Source: Plantago ovata (Eukaryota; Streptophyta; Magnoliopsida; Lamiales; Plantaginaceae). Taken from it: a stretch of 64,000 nt of DNA. Position numbers and translations under genes: made by a program. Below are positions 55,667 to 64,000 of the stretch, in pieces. The notes under the pieces were generated by a model. It made no database searches and was not told the DNA's origin. It saw only the letters and a program-made list of their open reading frames with translations. The stretch spans positions 11,931,908-11,995,907 of the forward strand of contig CM051457.1 in NCBI GenBank assembly GCA_028274465.1, written 5' to 3'. The stretch's first letter is position 1. Every line of letters starts with the position of its first letter.

Positions 55667-58600
55667 ATGGACGTTTTCAAATTCTGGGTTTTTCTGCTAC
55701 TGTTTGTGAACTTGTCATCGCCGTCGATTGTTTGGGGCGAACAATTTTTCAAGCCATTCAATGTCAGCTACGATAGCAGAGCAATTGTGATCGATGGGCA
55801 ACGGCGCATGCTTATTTCCGCCGGAATTCACTATCCCAGAGCCACTCCGCAGGTTATTTCTTACTACTGTTTGATTACTTATTTTATATTTGGTACTATA
55901 ATATGTTCCTTAAAGCTCATAAGTTTCGTAAATGTCCATCTTTTGATTGTGTAGATGTGGCCTCATCTTATCTCTAAGAGCAAGGAAGGTGGAGTTGATG
56001 TTATCGAAACATATGTGTTTTGGAATGGCCATGAGCCAGTTAGAGGCCAGGTATAGTTTTGAACTTCCTAACATCATCGATTTATTTATTTTATGTTACT
56101 TCCTCTAATTTTGTTCCTTCTTTTTTTAGTATAACTTCGAGGGAAGATATGATATCGTCAAGTTCGTGAAGCAAGTTGGTTCCACTGGACTTTATTTATT
56201 TCTTCGTATCGGTCCTTATGTCTGTGCAGAGTGGAATTTCGGGTTTGATTCTCTTTTCTATGCACATCATAAATAAAATAATACCTACACTCTTGCCTCT
56301 TCTGCTTAATGGATTCTGGATTATTGTTGTTAAATCATTTGCATGTCAGTTCTTATAGATGCATTTGTTACGGCATGACTTGGAGTTGCATCTCTTTTGC
56401 ATTTAAAATGACGGGAGTGGTTTTACCATAAATCTGTGACTCCATGTGAATCATTTTACTTACTTGAGGTTGCCTTACATTTATATCCTTTTTCCGCAAA
56501 TGCAACTGATAGAGAATCAAATTGAAAGAAAACTCCACAACAAAGTGGGAGCTAATTTCTGAATGCTCAATATCAATCAAATTATAATTATCAAACCGTC
56601 TAGCCTTACCTAGGGCTCAGAATTAACCTAAATAAGAAAATAGAATATATTAAAATCCCAATAGAATATGAACTACCATATATTAAAAACTTTTAACTAT
56701 ATACTTCTAGATATCCTAAAAATACTTAATAATATCCTACATTTAATGTGAAATTCTCAGAAAACCCCAGTTTTCTCTGAACATTAGGAAAAACAGCATC
56801 ACTCACCCTATTGTTTTATTCATTTCCCTAATTTACACTTTGTGTGAGTGGTCTTTCCCCAATGTTTAGGAAAAACTGCTTCTTTTAAGAAGACTTATAT
56901 TATTTGATACTAATATATCATTCCTTATTTCCATTAGTATGTAGTCATGATTTTCACTTCAGATCTAATTTTCTCATTCTCTGTCGTTTCTTATTAATCT
57001 TGTCAACATGCTCAATGTTGACAATGATGATCACTTGGGATGTTGAGACTTAATATCCAATATTCAAGTGGCTCCTTGCGGCGCGGAGAACAAGAACTTG
57101 ACTGTGTGCAGTTGTGATTGGCTAGCTATTACTTTTATGAAGGGCATGCATAATGCATATATGTATTAAACGATCAGGATAAACTTAATATACAAAAGTG
57201 ATGAGATATGTGCATGCTTAAATTTGACTTATTCCTATAACAGATGGTTAGTCTGGGTGTTTAGAGATCCTAAGTATTACATGCTATGCTTTAGTTTTAT
57301 TAGTCTTCATAACGTGGACTGAAACTGATAATTTGTAGGGGTTTTCCAGTCTGGCTTCGTGATATACCTGGTATTGAATTTCGAACAGACAACACTCCTT
57401 TCAAGGTATTACAGGAGGGAGAGAGTTGACTGTGAATCTTTGTTTTTAAGATGTCTTGTGATTAATTTAATATGACCACTGGCATGTGTTTACAGAAACG
57501 GAAAAAAAAAAAAAAAAAAAAAAAGAAGGAAGACTTCCTTATAGTAGTTGTAAATATCTCTTTTGAGATTTGACAGAAATGATTATACCGAAATAAACTA
57601 ATAGTAAGGAAGTGTAATTTTCTCCTTTCAAACTAGTATACGAGGCCTGAGATACTAGTAGTAACTTTCAAGGTGTCTTTTGTTATTATCTGCCAGCATC
57701 TTTTAAGTGTCAAGTGTTTCAGGTAGTCTTGCTGCTACCACCTGAACAAGTCTTGTGCAGCCATCAGCGTGTTAACTGTTACTCTTTTTTCTACCAGGAT
57801 GAAATGCAGAGGTTTGTCAAAAAGATAGTAGATTTGATGCGAGAGAATTCACTTTTTGCATGGCAAGGTGGTCCTGTCATTTTGCTGCAGGTAAAATGAC
57901 TGCTTGTTACTAAATGTTTTGATTGAGAATAGGATATTGACATGCACTAGAATTCTCAGTAACATTTTATATAGGGTCTAACATTACGAGGGAAAAACCA
58001 TTTTTGTGAAGCCCAATATAGAAAATTATGTTGAAAATATCTTTTTAGCTTAATCTATGTTTCTCATGCTTGATATGTGATCCATTTTCCAGCCTCTTGT
58101 GTTGAGATTTTTCTTTCTTGTAATGAAGTGTTATTGGATTTGAGCCATTCTACATCTTATTCGCTATATTGTTTTGACAGTGCTACAGACAAATTAAAAA
58201 ATTAGGGAAAAAATAGTAATAAGTGGATTGGTACCCTGCCAACAACAGTTTCGGTTGTTTAAATAAGCTACATGAAAGCTAACCGACCCTAGATCTTGGG
58301 ATAGTTCCCTCCGCCCTTGTCAATAATCAACAGTTTGTAGTATTTGCAAAAGAAGGAAAGCATTATCTCAGTATTTATTGATAAGTTTCTAAGTGGACTA
58401 GGAGAAAATTGTTTTGCTTGGACAATATAATTTATAATCTAAGTAAGTTTCATACATTCACCTATCTAGAGCTCCTGATTTCCATGAGACAGCAGTATAG
58501 TCGATTTTTTGCCAGGGTAAGTATAGGACAGTTATAAAAAAGGTTGTAACTGTACCAACAGTATTTCGGTGTTATTCTTTCGAGGTTGTTTCTTTTCTCA

Positions 58601-61600
58601 AAATAATGAGATCGGAAAGGTACTTATATGGCTTCATTTCTATTGATATTAGATTCAACTATCTGACCACCTCTGTTATTTTCAACATGCTATCTATTCA
58701 ATTATGTCTCCATTCCGGTGTTTGTTATGCTCATTTTTCTTGCTTTCAGATCGAGAATGAATATGGAAATATTGAAAGCTCATTTGGCAGTAAAGGGAAA
58801 GACTATATGAAGTGGGCTGCCAAGATGGCAGTGGGACTAGGTGCTGGTGTTCCATGGGTTATGTGTAAGCAAGTTGATGCTCCGGAATACATTGTAAGTA
58901 CATGAACCCTGCATATTTTTAATAGTTGCAGTGTAATTAATGAATATCTTCAGTAGGTGTAAGTTCCATTAAAATGTTGATCGTCCTCCTTATCTATTGT
59001 GTACATCTATTTGCTCTGACAGATAGATACCTGCAATGGATACTATTGTGATAGTTTCAAGCCAAATTCCAACAAAAAGCCCAAAGTCTGGACTGAAAAC
59101 TGGGATGGATGGTAATGGTACTGCCTTCCTACAATTTGGCACTATATAACACAGTGTGAATTACTTAAATGCTGAGTTGTTGATGATAAATTCTAGACTT
59201 AGTATATGAGAACTCTTCCTGGTCAATTATCTTGAGCCTGCAACGGGTATAATGCTTTAGAGTAGTGCTTGGTTACAATATAGGGCTTTCTTTCTGAAGC
59301 TTTCTCCAGATCTCTTTCTCTTGGGCTTTGGGTTTTATTATCACCTTATTCTGCTCTACAATTTCTTTGCCAGTTGAAGTCAGGTGATAAAAAAATTTGA
59401 CCCCCCCCCCCATAATAACACCCGAGGCGTTTCTTTCACAAATATACCGATCTTATCAGGGGCTATGGATGTTGAACAAATCGTATAAACGGAAAAAAGT
59501 TGGGGATTTGACTTTTTTTTTCCCTCCAGGAAATGATAGAAACAGAAAATCAATCTAATTGACTTACTGATGTTATACTGATATTTATCATGGAAGTGAT
59601 TGTCACAAAAACTAGTTAATTGCTTTGAGTACGGTCTTTATTAAGTGCAAATCCCTGGTCCACCTGACCGAACTCACATGTTTCCTTTATCCCTATGTTT
59701 TGGGATTGTTTTATCTTGTGTTCATTTACCATTGATGGAGGAAAAGGTCATGTGGAACTATTAGTCGATCTTGAATTCTTGATACTTATCTATATTTGCT
59801 GGTTCATTTGCTTATTAGTTCTACTAGCCTGTGTAGTTTGGATCCTAATATCTGCGTATCGGCTTAGGATTTTGCACCAATTGTGATATGCCCATTTCAT
59901 TTCTTTAAAGGTACACTAGCTGGGGTGATCGACTCCCACACCGTCCAGTTGAAGATCTTGCATTTGCCGTCGCTCGTTTTTTTCAGCGTGGGGGGAGCTT
60001 CCAGAATTATTATATGGTACGGAAGAGTGTTGCAGGCTTTGTCCTCCAGAGCTGCATCTCCTCGTATGTGTTTGAAATATCCTATTAGCATCCATAATTG
60101 CTTGATTTTCATGCAGGGGAAACTGCATCAATTCCCCAACAATTTACGTTCGTGCAATTTGTCTTCACTATCTGAAATATCTTTACTAATCAATCATATC
60201 CTCCTAACACACTACTTGTGTGATTCCCCCCCCCCCCCCCCCCACACACACACAGACTAAATAAATAAATGAATAAGTAATCCGCCCATCTCATCACATA
60301 AAAAGGTTAAAATTGTGATACATGCTCTGATGTTTCACTCAATACAAGGATGGAGCTGGCCACATTTTCTGTCAGAGGGATACATTTCATATTTAGCTCT
60401 GTTTCACTTGTCAAATTCGTATGTATTATACCTTTTGAAATTGGTGATTTATACCTAAAATTTTATTACATGTGCATTGCAAAAAGTTGAGATTACCATC
60501 TCTGTTTTGCTTTCCAAAGATATTATGTCTATCACATTATTCAGCAGAGAAATAATTTTCAAATTTGTTGTTTGCAGTATTTTGGTGGGACAAACTTCGG
60601 GCGAACTGCAGGAGGCCCAAATTACATCACTAGCTATGATTATGATGCGCCAATTGATGAATATGGTCACAATTCCAAACTTATCTTGTTGAAAAGAAAT
60701 TTCCTTCATACCGAATGATTAGCTACCACAATGAAGTTCAAATGATTCTTTCTGCTTAGGCTCCTATTATTTGCCTTTTCAGGACTTCTGAGCCAGCCTA
60801 AGTGGGGACATCTGAAAGATCTGCATGCTGTGATAAAGCTTTGCGAGCCTGCCCTTGTCTCTGTTAATTCACCTCAGTATATCAAATTAGGATCAAACCA
60901 GGAGGTTTGTTCTTAGCCTAACCAAAAAGTTATTTTGATATGCCCAATCTGTATTTTTGTAATGTATTTATTTACTTTAGAAGCATTGTTGTTGGAGTCA
61001 AGGAAGATGCTTTCTGAAAGGGAGAGATATGAGTGGTTCCAGGTGTATATATTATATAGTTATATATGCGTAGGAGTCGTTCCAGGTGTACACACGTGTG
61101 GGTGTGTACCCTGCTACTTCTATTAAAAATAAAAATAAAAATATCAATCTCCACAGATTAGTAGTGCAAAATATACATGTTATTCTCCTTTGAAACATCT
61201 TTGTTTTTCATATCTTTATTCATTGCCCCATTCAACCTTCTATCATTCTATCATGCTTATAGTTCTGCATTGGCAGGCGCACGTATATGATGATAGCGCT
61301 GGAAAGTGTTCGGCATTTCTTGCTAATATTGATGAACACAACTCGGCTAAAGTGAAGTTTCGTAATCAAGAGTACACTTTACCTCCGTGGTCCGTAAGTA
61401 TCTTGCCGGACTGCAAGAACATTGCCCTTAACACCGCTAAGGTATGACACTTCTGTAACACAGGTTGTTAAATTCGACAATACACCCAGAAAAAACAAAT
61501 CCTTTAGTACTTGGTAGTTTGGTGCAAACAAATCAACAGTTTTATGATAAATGTTGTCAATTTGTTTAAAGCAGTATGCAATAGAATGACCAAGTCCCCC

Positions 61601-62904
61601 TCTCAATTTAGGTTTACAATTCAAGCTTATTGAACTTATCTTTCCTGGAAGCTTATCCATTCAAATTCAATTTGGTGCAAGCATTTTAATTTACTTGCTG
61701 CCATTTAGATGTTAATTTTCTTTCTTTTCAATATTTTTTCTCTCTTCTTCTTTTTCTTATTTAGTTATTTCCTTATTACCGATGATGTGATTTTATTATG
61801 TAAATGCTTAACACATGTAGTGTGTTATGCAAATACTAGTCATCAAATAATCAAAGTTTGTTCTTTTCTGCAGTAACGAGACCTTTCTAATTTATTTTTT
61901 TTGGTGAATAGGTTGGGGTGCAAACTTCAATTAAGACAGTTGAATCTGTTGTTGCTTCCAATTTAAATGTTCCTTTGAAATTGATGGCACCATATCAAGT
62001 TGTTTCTAGCGACAAAGTTTGGTATACTGTCAAAGAACCAATTGGTGTGTGGGGTGACAACTTCACATACCAAGGCATTCTAGAGCACTTGAAGGTGACA
62101 AAGGACAACTCGGATTACTTGTGGTACACAACCAGGTATTTGCAATCTAACCAAATCGGCCAACTATACTACATAACTCCCTACAACACTGTGTTTGACA
62201 TAGAACTAATTGATTCAAATTTACTCCCAAGTTCTTATGCAGTGAACCTTCTTGCACTTCTTTTTTTTACTAGTCGCCTCTATCTTGCTCATCGTCTACA
62301 GTCTTGCACATATGCACTATTATTTGAGAAGCTCTCTATGCCAACAGATCTTCCTCTGCATAAAATGGCATCAGTCTTCTTCGTTTCGTTGGGTGTGCAT
62401 ACATAATAGTAGTCAAGTCTGTAAATATATGCTCAATCAACTTAGATGCCAGTTTGCTTCTGTATTTGCACTCAGTTTTTGCTTAGCTTGAGGAGAGACG
62501 TCATCTTCGTACAATTTTCTTTTGTAATGTTGTCTCCAATCCAATTGCAAGTCATTTTAGGATTATCAAGTGATTACATTTGCTGGAATTGTGCTCACCA
62601 TAAACATGTTTATTTGTCTGGAGACATACCCTGGAAATTATATTGGTTTACAATCCATTGTGTGCTCATCGATGATATATCCTGTCTCAGGCCTTCTTAC
62701 CTTTGCTCTTCTTTTCCCTTTATTCTTGTGAAGGTCACTGTTAATCTCTCTATATATCAGAGTATGCTTATGTAAATCTCTCTTGCAGAGTTTATGTATC
62801 TGGTGAAGACATCTTATTCTGGGAAGAGAATCAAATTAGTCCTGTGCTTACTATCGGCAGCATGCGTGATTTGGTCTATATATTCATCAATGGTCAATTT
62901 ACAG
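55667..62904 (+). CDS. BGAL9: beta-galactosidase, GH35, BGAL9-like (3' end outside window)
   Basis: Thirteen exons seen: 55667-55852, 55955-56050, 56130-56242, 57339-57405, 57798-57890, 58750-58893, 59023-59111, 59911-60016, 60578-60665, 60783-60904, 61277-61441, 61912-62135, 62789-62904. All are GT-AG and phases agree. They give 536 residues; plant BGALs are usually above 800, so the rest lies to the right. It cleaves terminal beta-galactosyl residues from wall polysaccharides in the apoplast. Signal peptide about residues 1-24 ([14 protein letters not shown]...). Catalytic barrel: [38 protein letters not shown] with acid/base Glu189, and VWTENWDGW with nucleophile Glu258. [14 protein letters not shown] and [12 protein letters not shown] follow. 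Closest by eye to Arabidopsis BGAL9. No stop or frameshift in the part seen. Confidence 0.95.
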
Positions 62905-64000
62905 GTAATAATTTCTTTTGTTTGTTTGTGTGCCTGTTTGTCTGCATTCAGAAAAATATATATATAATTGGTATGTTCACATAAGTTACATGTCTGCACA
63001 AAGTTTTATGCCATAAATGCTCTGCATAATTAATTGTGTTTGAAACGGAGCACTTAAGAGTAAATAGAAGCAGAGTACTTAATACAAAACACCATTACCA
63101 GCAATCTGCTCTAACAAGCGAAAGAGAGAAGAAAGCATAGATGAATGAGTTCTGTAGGGAAACTCATTGCTTTGTTAATATCTATTTAATGTTTTTAACA
63201 AAGTCTATTATACGTTGCGAATATCATTAACTTTAAACTACAAGTCTGCCAGCTAAACAAATGTTATATTTATTACATCCTTCACTTTTGGCTAGTTGAA
63301 GATCCTTGGAAAACTTTAAGCATGCTTCAGAGTTGCTTCGTGATATCGACGTTCATCTGAAGTTTCTTTCTCCAATTATAATAAAGCAGTCCATATCAAT
63401 AATTTCCCATCTAACTTTCAGCCTGGCACTCAACGATACATTATAAATACTAGTGAATAAAAAACCTAAGCACGAAAGTATGTTGTGCAACAATATGCTG
63501 ATGCGACAAGTGAAATTTCATATGGTGATTTCGCTCAGATTGAAGAATGATTTTAGCACCCAACTTCCAGAATGTTTTCATTTCCTTTAATCAATTTAAT
63601 TAAAGGCACTACCTGATTATCAACGACATGAGAAAGAAAGCAGGAAAAAAAAAAAAAACCTTGTCAACGGTGGTGTAAAGCAATATGACATTGATCGACG
63701 ATTTTAACTTGGTTATCAACTGGCATTATGCTCCTAAGTTGAAGATGAACTGCAAAAGAGAAGCTAGTTTTTCCTATTATTGATCTAAGACAGGCACAGT
63801 TGTTGTCATACAGATTGCTTGCGCTGTGAAGTATATGGATATAGTTACCCAATATAGGGCCAGTTCATGTACCTACGGACCTACCTCAAACCAATTCTAC
63901 CGTAATTGAATCTTCTCCTTCAAAGAACAGTCGCTCTTTCTTTTCTGCTACCACTGAGCTTCATATGGTCCAGCTATGGTCCACAATTCACATCACTAGT
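62905..64000 (+). other. BGAL intron, continuing past the window edge
   Basis: Follows the donor GTAATAATTT after the phase-1 end of exon 13. No sequence matching the next BGAL segment (expected near GHWVK...) was found to the window end, so this intron is over 1.09 kb. No other gene recognised. Confidence 0.6.

Noticed and set aside
60228..60242. C-run as a functional signal
   Set aside because: Simple homopolymer in a BGAL intron, as is the one at about 59401; may also be a sequencing-sensitive site.

Overview
The window is nuclear DNA of a flowering plant. Genes are intron-containing and sparse, the space between them is AT-rich and full of transposons, and the proteins match angiosperm families closely. 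A eudicot is most likely. Short GAACTGAA/TTCAGTTC-type runs and Cassandra elements would fit a Caryophyllales/Amaranthaceae-like genome, but that placement is inference only.

Eight protein-coding genes can be supported. From left to right: S-adenosylhomocysteine hydrolase (SAHH, minus, 2 exons, 1351-3504); a half-size ABCG transporter of the suberin/pollen-wall clade (plus, single exon, 12274-14475); cytosolic serine hydroxymethyltransferase (SHMT, plus, 4 exons, 15458-18489); a Golgi UDP-glucuronate 4-epimerase (GAE, plus, 2 exons, 33069-34512); a cyclin-D1-binding-protein-1/GCIP-like protein (minus, one coding exon, 36899-37984); chloroplast SecE (SECE1, minus, 47321-47827); a lysine-rich 'myb-like protein X' type nuclear protein (plus, 3 coding exons, 51668-54769); and a BGAL9-like GH35 beta-galactosidase (plus, 13 exons seen, 55667-62904, running off the right edge). 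Broken genes are a decayed 5' copy of the ABCG gene (8470-8677), an NDR1/HIN1-like (LEA_2) remnant split by insertions (43434-45309), and two LINE-type RNase H remnants.

The gaps hold many mobile elements whose ends and target-site duplications can be read: nested Stowaway MITEs (4122-4700) and several others; a Tourist-like MITE (6287-6622); a two-part tRNA-like SINE (10314-10469) and a second SINE with a 16-bp duplication (49367-49551); a Cassandra solo LTR carrying a 5S-rRNA-like segment (14776-15078) and a decayed Cassandra (34944-35480); a 6.06-kb LTR retrotransposon with nearly identical LTRs but no intact ORF (21208-27269); a hAT-like element (39022-39823); and a Mutator-like element (43524-44513). 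The most unusual structures are two related palindromic GGAGCT-rich arrays (20830-21110 and 42060-42240). The second sits at the centre of a 1.16-kb fold-back element.

Two genes belong to linked pathways: SAHH (methyl cycle) and SHMT (folate one-carbon supply) lie 12 kb apart. GAE and BGAL act on cell-wall polysaccharides, and the ABCG clade exports wall polymer precursors. Nothing suggests operon-like co-regulation.
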